From NCBI GenBank assembly GCA_023433405.1, contig JAEZCT010000015.1, positions 62,001-126,000 of the forward strand: a DNA stretch of 64,000 nucleotides, written 5' to 3'. A program made the translations under genes and the position numbers. The first letter of the stretch is position 1, and each line of letters begins with the position of its first letter. A model generated the notes under the pieces. That model saw only the letters and a list, made by a program, of their open reading frames with translations. It searched no databases and was not told the origin of the DNA. Origin of the DNA: Bacillota bacterium (GTDB lineage: Bacteria > Bacillota > Clostridia > Oscillospirales > Ruminococcaceae). Positions 15,959 to 24,276 of this stretch are shown here, in pieces.

Positions 15959-17692
15959 TTATTCATCTGCCGTTATCGCATCAAACGAACAGATACTTGC
16001 GCAAAGACCGCAGCCAACGCATAAAGTCTGGTCAATTGAGGCCTTGCCCTCCTTTAACCGAATGGAAGGGCAGCCTATTTTAAAGCAGGCACGGCAGGCA
16101 CGGCATTTTTCTCGGTTGATAAACAGGGGCTCTCCATGCTTGACGGATTTTAAAAGCGCACACGGCCTCCTTGCGATGACAACCGAGGGTTCCTCCGCCG
16201 CAAGCTCCTCTTTGATTACGGAAACGGCAGCTTTGATTTGATTGGGATCAACAACGCGCACCCGACGGATCCCCACAGCCTTGCACAGAGATTCCAGGCA
16301 GATTTTGGCGGTTGGGTCCCCTTTGATGGTAAGGCCGGTTGTTGGGTTCTGCTGATGCCCGGTCATTCCGGTGATGGAGTTATCAAGTATCAAAACCGTC
16401 GAAACGCCCTGATTGTACGCGATGTCGATAAGCCCCGTAACACCGGAATGGATGAATGTGGAATCTCCAATCACCGCTACGCTGGTTCTTGCGCTCTCCG
16501 TGCCGCGAGCCTTGTTAAAGCCGTGCAGCCCGGAGATGGACGCCCCCATGCAGATGGTGGTATCCAGAGCATTCAGCGGCGGCGCCGCACCCAGCGTGTA
16601 GCAGCCAATATCGCCAAACACCGTTACCCCCAGCTTGTTGAGGGAATAAAACAGCCCGCGGTGCGGACAGCCCGGACACATAACGGGCGGGCGAACCGGA
16701 ACGTTTTCACCGAACGACTTAGTGTTTACTGTTTCACCCAGCAGCTTTTCTCGAACCAGAAGCTGCGAATATTCGCCCATATAGGGAAAAAGCTCCTTGC
16801 CCGTAACGACAAGCCCCAGCTTTTTGCAATGGGTTTCGATAAAGTCATCAAGCTCCTCCACCACATACAGCGTATCTACGGTCGAAGCAAACTCCTCAAT
16901 CATCCTGACGGGAAGCGGGTATACCATTCCAAGCTTCAGGTAACTGGTTCTCTCGCCCAGCGCCTCCTTGGCAAACTGGTAGGCAATACCTGAGGTAATG
17001 ATTCCAATGGAGGTATCGTGAATCCCCATCATGTTAACAGACGCCGTCTCGGCATACTCCTGTAGTTTGAGGGTGCGTTCCTCCACCGCCACATGCTTTG
17101 CCCGCGCGAAGCCGGGCATCATCACATATTTTGCGGGGTCTTTTCTATACTCCTTAAGCGTCACAGTCGGACGGCCGCTGGTTTGCAGAATGCTTTGGGA
17201 GTGCGAAACCCTGGTGCTGAGCCGAAGCAATACCGGCGTATCATACCGCTCGGAAAGCTCAAAGGCAAGCTTTGTGTACTCCTTGCACTCGCTGGAATCG
17301 GAGGGCTCAAGCATGGGTAGCTTTGCGGCCATGGCGTAATGTCGGCTGTCCTGCTCATTTTGCGAGGAGTGCATCCCGGGGTCATCCGCCACGGCTATCA
17401 CCAGCCCCGCGTTTACACCCGTATAGGACGCGGTAAACAGGGGGTCGGCCGCCACGTTAAGCCCTACATGCTTCATCGCGCAGAACGCGCGCGCTCCGCC
17501 GATGGAAGCCCCCAACGCCGCCTCGCAGGCCACCTTTTCATTGGGTGCCCATTCGCAGTATATTTCGTCGTATTGGCAGGCGTACTCGGTAATCTCTGTG
17601 CTGGGGGTTCCCGGATAACTTGAAACCACGGTAACCCCTGCCTCATACAATCCCCTGGCAACTGCCTCATTGCCCAGCATTAAACCTTTCAC
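15959..17692 (-). CDS. iorA: Indolepyruvate:ferredoxin oxidoreductase, alpha subunit
   Basis: A 577-residue TPP-dependent subunit: N-terminal pyrimidine-binding domain (LMLGNEAVARGLYEAGVTVV), a central domain, a PP-binding domain with GDIGCYTLG and the GDS...N motif (VIGDSTFIHSG), and a C-terminal pair of ferredoxin-like clusters (CRACRACFKIGCPSI and CVGCGLCASICSF). Although the frame extends to 17728, AGGAGG at about 17700-17705 points to GTG 17692. That GTG overlaps the TGA of the upstream paaK (GTGA), implying translational coupling. It provides reduced ferredoxin, usable by NfnAB elsewhere in the window. Confidence 0.94.
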   Translation of the reverse strand: MKGLMLGNEAVARGLYEAGVTVVSSYPGTPSTEITEYACQYDEIYCEWAPNEKVACEAALGASIGGARAFCAMKHVGLNVAADPLFTASYTGVNAGLVIAVADDPGMHSSQNEQDSRHYAMAAKLPMLEPSDSSECKEYTKLAFELSERYDTPVLLRLSTRVSHSQSILQTSGRPTVTLKEYRKDPAKYVMMPGFARAKHVAVEERTLKLQEYAETASVNMMGIHDTSIGIITSGIAYQFAKEALGERTSYLKLGMVYPLPVRMIEEFASTVDTLYVVEELDDFIETHCKKLGLVVTGKELFPYMGEYSQLLVREKLLGETVNTKSFGENVPVRPPVMCPGCPHRGLFYSLNKLGVTVFGDIGCYTLGAAPPLNALDTTICMGASISGLHGFNKARGTESARTSVAVIGDSTFIHSGVTGLIDIAYNQGVSTVLILDNSITGMTGHQQNPTTGLTIKGDPTAKICLESLCKAVGIRRVRVVDPNQIKAAVSVIKEELAAEEPSVVIARRPCALLKSVKHGEPLFINREKCRACRACFKIGCPSIRLKEGKASIDQTLCVGCGLCASICSFDAITADE

Positions 17693-19005
17693 TGGTGATG
17701 ATCCTCCTTTGTGTTTCGCAAATCCCATACGCGTTTTGCCTTACCCTGAAACCGTTCCAGCGATTTCGGTTCGGCGAGAGAAACCTTCGCGTCAATGCCC
17801 AGCACCGTTTTCAGCTTGGAACGTATGGTTTGCTGGAGCCGCTCAAGCTCCGAGTATTTTTCAAGCAGCGCGGTATCCATAAGTTCCACCCTTACTTCAA
17901 GGGTATCCATATAGCCCTCACAACGCACAATCAGCTGGTAATGTCCGCCCACCTGCGGGCAGGAAACGAGCACGCTCTCAATCTGCGACGGGAACACGTT
18001 TACGCCGCGTATTTTGAGCATATCGTCGGTACGCCCCATAATCTTATCCATACGCGCATGGGTTCTGCCGCAGGCGCAGGGCTCGTAGTTCAGTCGTGTT
18101 ATATCCTTAGTGCGGTAACGCAAAACGGGAAAGCCCTCTTTGGTGATAGTGGAGATGACAAGCTCTCCCACCTCACCCTCTTTCAGGGGCTGACCGGTAA
18201 CACTGTCGATAATTTCGGGCAGAAAATGATCCTCCGCTATGTGCATCCCGGCGCGGTGCTCACATTCGCCCGAAACGCCCGGCCCCATCAGCTCGCTCAT
18301 GCCATAGTTGTCGGTGGCAAAAAGCCCCCATGCCTCCTCAATTTTATCACGCATTTCAAGGGAACAGCCCTCTGAGCCGAACAACCCCAGCCGAACCTTA
18401 AAATCCTCTTTGCGAAGCCCCATTTCCCGGGCAATCTCCGACATATACAGCGCGTAAGAGGGGGTGGATACCAAAGCGGTGGCACCAAAATCCTTCATCA
18501 GCATCAGGTTCTTTTCGGTGTTGCCGCTGGAGGTTGGCACCACGGTGGACCCGATTCGTTCAAGCCCGTAATGCAGTCCCAGCGCACCGGTGAACAGTCC
18601 GTACCCAAAGGCAATATGTACAAGATCCTCCTCCGTCGCACCCGCCGCAACCACAAGGCGTGCCACCACATCGCTCCATACCTCAAGGTCACTTTTTGTG
18701 TACCCCACGACGGTAGGCTTGCCCGTGGTGCCGGAGGAGGCGTGGATGCGCACAATTTTGCGAATGGGTGCCGCGAACATCCCAAACGGGTAGGTGTCAC
18801 GAATATCCTCCTTGGTTGTAAACGGAATATGCCGTAGGTCATCCAGCGAATGAATACGGTCGGGTGTCAGCCCGGCATCCTCAAACCGTTTGCGGTACAG
18901 CGGTACAGTCTGGTAGCAGTGGCTGGCAACCCATTTCAGCCGGGTAAGCTGCATTGCGCTCAGCTGAGCTCTCCCCATCGTTTCTATGTCTTTTTGCCAA
19001 AACAT
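17689..19005 (-). CDS. paaK: Phenylacetate-CoA ligase (first copy of the cluster)
   Basis: A 438-residue PaaK-family ligase with IHASSGTTGKPTVVGYT, a YGMSELMGPG adenylate motif and the hinge RTDDMLKIRGVNVFPSQIES. It heads the paaK-iorA-iorB-paaK-ACT set. ATG at 19005 follows GGAGG at 7-nt spacing. The gene ends in a 4-nt GTGA overlap with iorA. Having two ligases flanking one IOR suggests different aryl substrates or opposite directions of flux; sequence does not say which. Confidence 0.92.
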   Translation of the reverse strand: MFWQKDIETMGRAQLSAMQLTRLKWVASHCYQTVPLYRKRFEDAGLTPDRIHSLDDLRHIPFTTKEDIRDTYPFGMFAAPIRKIVRIHASSGTTGKPTVVGYTKSDLEVWSDVVARLVVAAGATEEDLVHIAFGYGLFTGALGLHYGLERIGSTVVPTSSGNTEKNLMLMKDFGATALVSTPSYALYMSEIAREMGLRKEDFKVRLGLFGSEGCSLEMRDKIEEAWGLFATDNYGMSELMGPGVSGECEHRAGMHIAEDHFLPEIIDSVTGQPLKEGEVGELVISTITKEGFPVLRYRTKDITRLNYEPCACGRTHARMDKIMGRTDDMLKIRGVNVFPSQIESVLVSCPQVGGHYQLIVRCEGYMDTLEVRVELMDTALLEKYSELERLQQTIRSKLKTVLGIDAKVSLAEPKSLERFQGKAKRVWDLRNTKEDHHQ

Positions 19006-19093
19006 CAAACATCCTCCATTACCCGATCCTATTAATCAGAAAATACTCAATATTCCTATAAGAACGAAATACTTATAATTGGATAACAGTATA

Positions 19094-19127
19094 ATACTAA
19101 ACCACCCGAAACCAGGCGGTTTAGTAT
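19094..19127. terminator. Hairpin between the symporter and the paaK cluster
   Basis: ATACTAAACCACC (19094-19106) pairs with GGCGGTTTAGTAT (19115-19127) with one A-C mismatch and an 8-nt loop. No T-tract follows on the minus strand. Its ATACTAA end resembles the palindromic repeats elsewhere in the window, so it may be a repeat rather than a terminator. Confidence 0.55.
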
Positions 19128-19204
19128 CGTTACACGATAATTGATGATTTACGATAAAATCTGGGTGAAAACTGCATCAATAGGCTTATCCGCTCTGCTC
19201 AAGG

Positions 19205-20719
19205 CTAAACCTTGGCTTGGGCAGTTTGCAAGGTATATTCCTTGTCGTAAAATCTGTTTTTGGCTTCATGCTCCCCATCGCTTTGGCGCCTGTTGAGCTT
19301 AGTGCCAATAAAGCAGGCGGCGAAGGATGCAAGAATTGCCGCCACGCCAAAAACGGGAGCGTTTGCGGATTTAAAGCCCGAAAATGCCGCGAGTGTGATG
19401 CAAACAAACGGCCCGGTTACCATACCGGCCCACGCGCCGGCCCTGTTAATCCCTTTCCAATACAGCGAAAGCAGGTAAGGGGCAAAAAACGCGCCCGCAA
19501 CACTTCCCCACGAAAACGCCATTAGCGTCAAAATGGGGGATTTAAAGGAGGCGATAAGATAAGAAGCGCCTATAAAAATAAGACAGAGCAGACGGGTCAC
19601 CAGTAGAGTTCTCTTTTTATCCATCGTCTTAAACACGGAGGATTGGAGAATGTCGATGGAAATTGCGGAGCAGGAGGTCAGTGTGATGCCCGACAGGGTG
19701 GATACCGACGCGGAAAGCACCAGTACCAGTACAACACCCAGCAAAACCGAGGGCAGCGTTCTCACAAGAACCTGTGGAATCATAACATCGTAGTTGACCG
19801 CACCGTTTACCCTTGGCACCTCGTTAAAAAACAAATGGGTGAGCGAACCGATAAAGTATGCTCCCACCGCAATCAGCGTACAAAACACGGTGGAGATGAC
19901 CGTTCCTGTTTTGACGCTCTTCTTGTCGGCAATGCCATAGTATTTATGTACCATCTGGGGCAGTCCCCAGCTTCCAAAGCTGGTCAGCAGCACAAGGCTC
20001 CCTACCCCTACAAGGATATTCCAGGGTGAGCCTCCCACATTCTGAGCCGCCATTTTATCATACACCCGCATTACGCCGCCGGAAAGGGAACCTACGTCGT
20101 CCGAGCCGGTTACAAAGAAAATCATTGCCAGCACGCCGCCGATCATAATAATGCCCTGAATCAAATCCGCTGTAAGGGATGCGACATAACCGCCCGCCAC
20201 CAAGTATACCGCGGCAATCACCGCGATGCCCAGCATGGCAAGGTGATAATCTATGCCCAGTACCTCCTCGCACAGGTAGCTTAGCCCCGAATACACCGAT
20301 GCCGAATAGGGCGTCATAAAGAAAAAGATGATAATGGCGGCATAAATTTTCATGCCTTTGCTTGCAAAACGCTGCTCGAACAGTTGGGGCATGGTCTTGA
20401 TTTTCAGCCGTCTTGTCACATCCCGGGTGCGTTCGGCAAGCACCTTCCACGCTAAAAAAGCGCCGAACAGGGCATTGCCCAAGCCAATAGCCAGCGCCCA
20501 AAGCCCAAAATCCCAGCCGGAGCGGCCTGCATAGCCGATAAATATTACCGCAGAAAAATAGGTTGTCCCATACGCGAATGCGCTAACCCACGGTCCAGCG
20601 CTGCGCCCTCCCACAACAAAATTGGTCAGGGAGTCCGCTTTTTTCGCGCTAATGATACCTACCGCAACCATGAGAAGAAAATAAACCGCAAGGATTATCC
20701 AGATTGCCATAGTAACCAT
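19205..20719 (-). CDS. Sodium:solute symporter family transporter
   Basis: A 504-residue integral membrane protein of the SSS (sodium/pantothenate/proline symporter-like) family with about 13 hydrophobic segments. The early segment FVVGGRSAGPWVSAFAYGTT and the later SASVSTLSGITLTSCSAISI correspond to conserved family regions. It imports an organic solute with Na+; the substrate is not predictable. Because it directly precedes the aryl-acid cluster on the same strand (199-nt gap with a hairpin), an aromatic acid or amino acid is a reasonable guess. ATG codons at 20719 and 20710 are both possible starts; neither has a strong SD. Confidence 0.87.
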   Translation of the reverse strand: MVTMAIWIILAVYFLLMVAVGIISAKKADSLTNFVVGGRSAGPWVSAFAYGTTYFSAVIFIGYAGRSGWDFGLWALAIGLGNALFGAFLAWKVLAERTRDVTRRLKIKTMPQLFEQRFASKGMKIYAAIIIFFFMTPYSASVYSGLSYLCEEVLGIDYHLAMLGIAVIAAVYLVAGGYVASLTADLIQGIIMIGGVLAMIFFVTGSDDVGSLSGGVMRVYDKMAAQNVGGSPWNILVGVGSLVLLTSFGSWGLPQMVHKYYGIADKKSVKTGTVISTVFCTLIAVGAYFIGSLTHLFFNEVPRVNGAVNYDVMIPQVLVRTLPSVLLGVVLVLVLSASVSTLSGITLTSCSAISIDILQSSVFKTMDKKRTLLVTRLLCLIFIGASYLIASFKSPILTLMAFSWGSVAGAFFAPYLLSLYWKGINRAGAWAGMVTGPFVCITLAAFSGFKSANAPVFGVAAILASFAACFIGTKLNRRQSDGEHEAKNRFYDKEYTLQTAQAKV

Positions 20720-20914
20720 CCGTTCCGCCGGAAAGGACCCGGCACTGTTTATCGTAAATCCACCGTTCTACGGTGCTTAATGATGCCGCGCAATTTAACG
20801 CATTAAAGCCATATTGCTTTAAATTGGCACGATATTATAATCATACGATAGCGCTATAAAAACGTCAATGGAACAAAGCAACGAAACAAACCGGCTAAAT
20901 TTTGTGCAAATGCA

Positions 20915-21502
20915 CTAAGATAAGACGTGTTCCGTGAATATTTTTAATCCAATAAGGATAAGCATAACCCCGCCGAATATTTCCGCTTTATCCTTTAGTA
21001 ATCTTCCGAAGCGGCTGCCAAACAATGCGCCGGTAAAGCAAAGGACGAAGGTTACAAAGGCAATCATGGTGCTTGCGTAAAGAATGCTTACGTTTATTGC
21101 AGCAAGCCCAACCCCCACAGCCAGTGCGTCGATGCTTGTTGCAAATGCTTGAACCAGAACGGTTTTAATGGTTAAGCTTCCCCTTTGGCGTTGCTCCGGT
21201 GTCTGGTCAAAGGCCTCCGCAATCATTTTTACTCCCAAGCCGCCCAGCAAAATCAAAGCAATCCAATGGTCAAACTGAACAATTGCAGAAGCAAAAGCCT
21301 GACCGGCCATCCAGCCGAAGCAGGGCATGGCGCCCTGCGCAAACGCAAATAGGGCAGAGCAGCCGAATGCGGTCATAAAAACCCGCGACTTGCGCTGACA
21401 TCCCCCTGCACAGACCCCGTTGCTGACCGATACAGCAAAGGCATCCATCGCTACTGCCACTGACATTAAAAATAGTGTCAACTGACTCAAGCCCTCATTC
21501 AT
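20915..21502 (-). CDS. mntP: MntP-type manganese efflux pump
   Basis: A 195-residue membrane protein of the MntP (DUF204) family with six predicted helices in two repeats, carrying the paired Asp motifs VAMDAFAVSVSNG and FATSIDALAVGVGLA. The family exports Mn2+. A GTG at 21511 is in frame, but ATG 21502 is preferred; a TTG further in would give a length nearer the usual 185-190. I saw no yybP-ykoY manganese riboswitch upstream. It has no operon partner: the next gene downstream is 195 nt away, the next upstream is divergent. Confidence 0.88.
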   Translation of the reverse strand: MNEGLSQLTLFLMSVAVAMDAFAVSVSNGVCAGGCQRKSRVFMTAFGCSALFAFAQGAMPCFGWMAGQAFASAIVQFDHWIALILLGGLGVKMIAEAFDQTPEQRQRGSLTIKTVLVQAFATSIDALAVGVGLAAINVSILYASTMIAFVTFVLCFTGALFGSRFGRLLKDKAEIFGGVMLILIGLKIFTEHVLS

Positions 21503-21901
21503 CCTCTCCACAGCGTGACAGCAGCCCTAAAATTAGCTTCAGCGGCTGGAATACCATTCAATACATTACCGATATTTTGAGATAAGGCGCTAATTGTTAG
21601 GAGAATCCGCGCCGACAAAAGCACTTTTCGTCATGAACTGCGACAATATTTACAGAAACTTAATTGAATTGACCATATAAATACAGTAAAATCATATTCG
21701 TAATAGCCAAGGTAAGGCACCCAAGGTTTGTACGATGCAATACTATTATCCGATAAAAATGTGGGACTTGTTATTAAGAATTTGCGTCAAAACCCATTAA
21801 GCTTTTGACTTTTTATATCTCTTTTTATCAGAAGATAGTATAACCGGCAATAGAAGAGTAGGACTTTAAGACAACGCTAAATTTTAATAAAGGGTGATGA
21901 G
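21503..21901. other. 399-nt divergent intergenic region (mntP / DUF5685 gene)
   Basis: AT-rich. TTGACC (about 21671) and TTGACT (about 21807) are -35-like but lack a properly spaced -10. TATAAC occurs near 21838. No gene or riboswitch recognised. Confidence 0.4.
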
Positions 21902-22768
21902 TTGTTCGGTTATATCAGGCCGCTTAAGCCGGAGCTGAAGATTAAGGATTACGAAACCTACCGTTCGGTATATTGCGGACTATGCAAGGAATTAGGGAGG
22001 GGCTACGGTCCGTTTGCGCGGCTGACGCTCAACTACGATTTTACCTTTTTAGCGCTTCTGATGCTCGCGCTGGACGAATCGGAATCCTGCGCAAAACGGG
22101 AGCGGTGTATTGTCCACCCGTTCTCCAGGCGCCTATGCTGCCAAAGCGGCGAGGCGTTGACACTGACTGCGGACGCCGCAATGCTGATGGTTTATTATAA
22201 AAACCTGGATAATTTGCGCGACGGGAGTATCCTTGAAAAATTGATTTCTCGTCTCCTGTCGCCTTTTTTCGCGCTGGCACGCCGAAAAGCCGCCGGTCGT
22301 TTCCCTGAGCTTGATTCTATAATGGCTGACATGACGAGGGCGCAAAATGAGCTGGAGGACGAAAACTGCGCCGACATAGACCGGGCCGCAGACCCAACGG
22401 CAGCCGCGTTATCAAGGATATGCGTTCTATTGTCCAAGAAAGCCAAGGATCAGCGCATTCTTTCCCGGTTTGGATATCTGCTGGGCCGATGGGTTTACTT
22501 AATCGACGCGCTGGATGATTTGGAGAGGGATTATAAAAGCAAAGGATATAATGCGTTTTTATTATCCTTCTCTCATCAAGACGGCAATAAGCTCACTGCC
22601 ATGCGGCAGGAAGCGGCCGCCTCGTTGCGCATGACCCATGGAGAAATTACCAAGTGTTTTCAGCTTTTAACCCTGCGCCGGCACACTGGCCTCCTTGAAA
22701 ACATTGTTTATGACGGATTAAACGCTACACTATTATCGGTAACCGCTAGAGTAAAGCATTCAAAATAA
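21902..22768 (+). CDS. DUF5685 family protein
   Basis: A 288-residue protein matching the DUF5685 family by its N-terminal segment, with the signature YRSVYCGLCKELGRGYG (about 23-39), further Cys at CAKRERCIVHP and CCQ, and a helical C-terminal half with an acidic region LIDALDDLERDY resembling polyprenyl-synthase-like helices. No function is established to my knowledge. The start is TTG at 21902 with AAAGGGTGATGAG upstream. It precedes a J-domain gene by 165 nt and a membrane protein gene, and may work with them. Confidence 0.7.
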   Translation: MFGYIRPLKPELKIKDYETYRSVYCGLCKELGRGYGPFARLTLNYDFTFLALLMLALDESESCAKRERCIVHPFSRRLCCQSGEALTLTADAAMLMVYYKNLDNLRDGSILEKLISRLLSPFFALARRKAAGRFPELDSIMADMTRAQNELEDENCADIDRAADPTAAALSRICVLLSKKAKDQRILSRFGYLLGRWVYLIDALDDLERDYKSKGYNAFLLSFSHQDGNKLTAMRQEAAASLRMTHGEITKCFQLLTLRRHTGLLENIVYDGLNATLLSVTARVKHSK

Positions 22769-22933
22769 AGAAAAGCCAAATCAAATCACGCCATCTGCGT
22801 CATACTATGACGCAGAGTACTCTCAATATACCCATTTTGCCTTGTCGTTTTTTGTGCGGGACAGGGTCATAATAATAAAGTATACAGTAATAGGAACACA
22901 GCCGAGGCACATCGGCGGAATGGACGAGCAACC

Positions 22934-23563
22934 ATGGATCCATACAGAATATTAGGTGTTTCCCCAAACGCTACTGACCAACAGGTTAAGGATGCGTACC
23001 GAGAGCTTGCCAAAAAATATCATCCCGACGCCTATGCCGATAATCCCCTTGCCGATCTTGCGGAAGAAAAGATGAAGGAGATTAACGAGGCATACGACGC
23101 CATCATGAATATGCGGAGAAATGGAGCGTCGCAAGGGCCGCAGCAGGGCTATCGAACGCAAGGGTCGGGAGCCTCCTCGCAATTTGCCGATATCCGCCGT
23201 ATGATTAACAACAATCGCACAGTGGAAGCGGAGGAGCTGCTTGACGGCATTCCTCCCAATTCGCGTGATGCCGAGTGGCATTTTCTTAAGGGCAGTATTC
23301 AGTATAAAAAAGGGTATCTAGACAGCGCCTTCACCTACTTCAGTACCGCCTGCCGAATGAATCCCGGAAATGCGGAGTATGCCGCTGCATTGAATACGCT
23401 AAACTATCAAAGGGGAGGCGGAACTTACGCGGGAACCAACGGCGGATACCGCACTCGCGTAGCGCCTGTGGTGTGTGGTTCTCCCTGCGATCTTTGCTGC
23501 GGGCTTTTATACGCCGATTGCTGCTGTGAATGCATGGGCGGTGATTTAATTGACTGCTGCTAA
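22934..23563 (+). CDS. J-domain protein with TPR-like middle and cysteine-rich C-terminus
   Basis: A 209-residue protein. Residues 1-65 form a DnaJ J-domain with the HPD motif intact (ELAKKYHPDAYADNP), so it should stimulate DnaK. Residues about 95-155 look like TPR helices (AEWHFLKGSIQYKKGYLDSA, then FSTACRMNPGNAEYAAALNT). The last 30 residues hold ten cysteines in clusters (VCGSPCDLCC, DCCCEC, DCC), a possible metal-binding or membrane-proximal element. It lacks the G/F region and Zn-finger of true DnaJ. Its 3' end overlaps the next gene by 14 nt, implying coupling. ATG at 22934; upstream SD is weak. Confidence 0.85.
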   Translation: MDPYRILGVSPNATDQQVKDAYRELAKKYHPDAYADNPLADLAEEKMKEINEAYDAIMNMRRNGASQGPQQGYRTQGSGASSQFADIRRMINNNRTVEAEELLDGIPPNSRDAEWHFLKGSIQYKKGYLDSAFTYFSTACRMNPGNAEYAAALNTLNYQRGGGTYAGTNGGYRTRVAPVVCGSPCDLCCGLLYADCCCECMGGDLIDCC

Positions 23564-24104
23564 TCGAAAAAAACCGGGGTTTAAGGTTGCGCTTGGCGGA
23601 ATTATTACCGCGTTCGCGCTCATTTTGCTGCTCGCTACCGGCTTAGTTCCCATCGGAACCTACGCGTTGCCGGGACTTGCCGGAGCTTTGCTGATAGCAG
23701 TAGTGGTGGAGCTTGGCGCAAAATGGGGATATGGCGTTTACGCGGCTACCTCCTTATTAGCCCTCCTTATTACGCCGGACCGCGAAGCGGCGCTGATGTT
23801 TGTGTTCTTTTTTGGACATTATCCTATCTTAAAGGCGCTAATTGAACGATTGGGCAAAAGATTTTTGGAATGGGTGCTGAAATCCGGGGCCTTTAATGTT
23901 TGCGTCCTCGTATGCTATGGGCTCATTTTTTATGTTTTTGGAATGCAGGATGTAATGGAGAGCTTTGGGGAGTTCGGCGAGTACAGCCTGTATATTTTTT
24001 GGGGAGCGGGCAACGTTGCCTTTTGGCTTTACGACATTACGCTTTCAAGCCTTGTGACATTTTACCTGCGGTATTTAAGACAAAAGCTGTTTTCGCGCAT
24101 ATAG
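23550..24104 (+). CDS. Small polytopic membrane protein of unknown function
   Basis: A 184-residue hydrophobic protein with about five or six membrane helices. I do not recognise the family with certainty; the spacing of helices is compatible with a substrate-binding (S) component-like fold, but no defining motif is seen. The start is TTG at 23550, overlapping the J-domain gene by 14 nt and preceded by GGCGGTGAT, so the two are probably co-translated. A GC-rich hairpin lies downstream at 24138-24158. Confidence 0.7.
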   Translation: MTAANRKKPGFKVALGGIITAFALILLLATGLVPIGTYALPGLAGALLIAVVVELGAKWGYGVYAATSLLALLITPDREAALMFVFFFGHYPILKALIERLGKRFLEWVLKSGAFNVCVLVCYGLIFYVFGMQDVMESFGEFGEYSLYIFWGAGNVAFWLYDITLSSLVTFYLRYLRQKLFSRI

Positions 24105-24137
24105 TAGAGTTCAAATATTGAGGTCTCGGGTTCTATT

Positions 24138-24170
24138 GCGGCAGTTTGTGGCTGCCGCTGTTGTTTTGTA
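24138..24170 (+). terminator. Putative terminator after the membrane protein gene
   Basis: GCGGCAG (24138-24144) and CTGCCGC (24152-24158) with a 7-nt loop, followed by TGTTGTTTTG. Confidence 0.6.
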
Positions 24171-24171
24171 C

Positions 24172-24237
24172 GAATAACCGATTTAAAGCGGCATTTTATC
24201 TCCTCGTTTTGAGGAAATTACTATTATCTTGCATTAA
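24172..24237. repeat. Degenerate copy of the palindromic repeat family
   Basis: Contains CCGATTTAAA at its left and TTTTGAGGAAATTACTATTA at its right, matching CCGATTTAAA and TTTTGAGGAGATTAGTATAA of the 1984-2085 element with few differences. The middle is diverged. Confidence 0.45.
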
Positions 24238-24276
24238 AAACAATGGATGCGGTCATATAAAGGGGTTGAGCTAAGT

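Noticed and set aside
21503..21901. yybP-ykoY manganese riboswitch before mntP
   Set aside because: The conserved GGGGAGUA-type core is absent on the mntP strand.
24105..24276. Cobalamin riboswitch before the transcobalamin-like pair
   Set aside because: No B12-box-like sequence was found, only a short GC-rich hairpin and a repeat.
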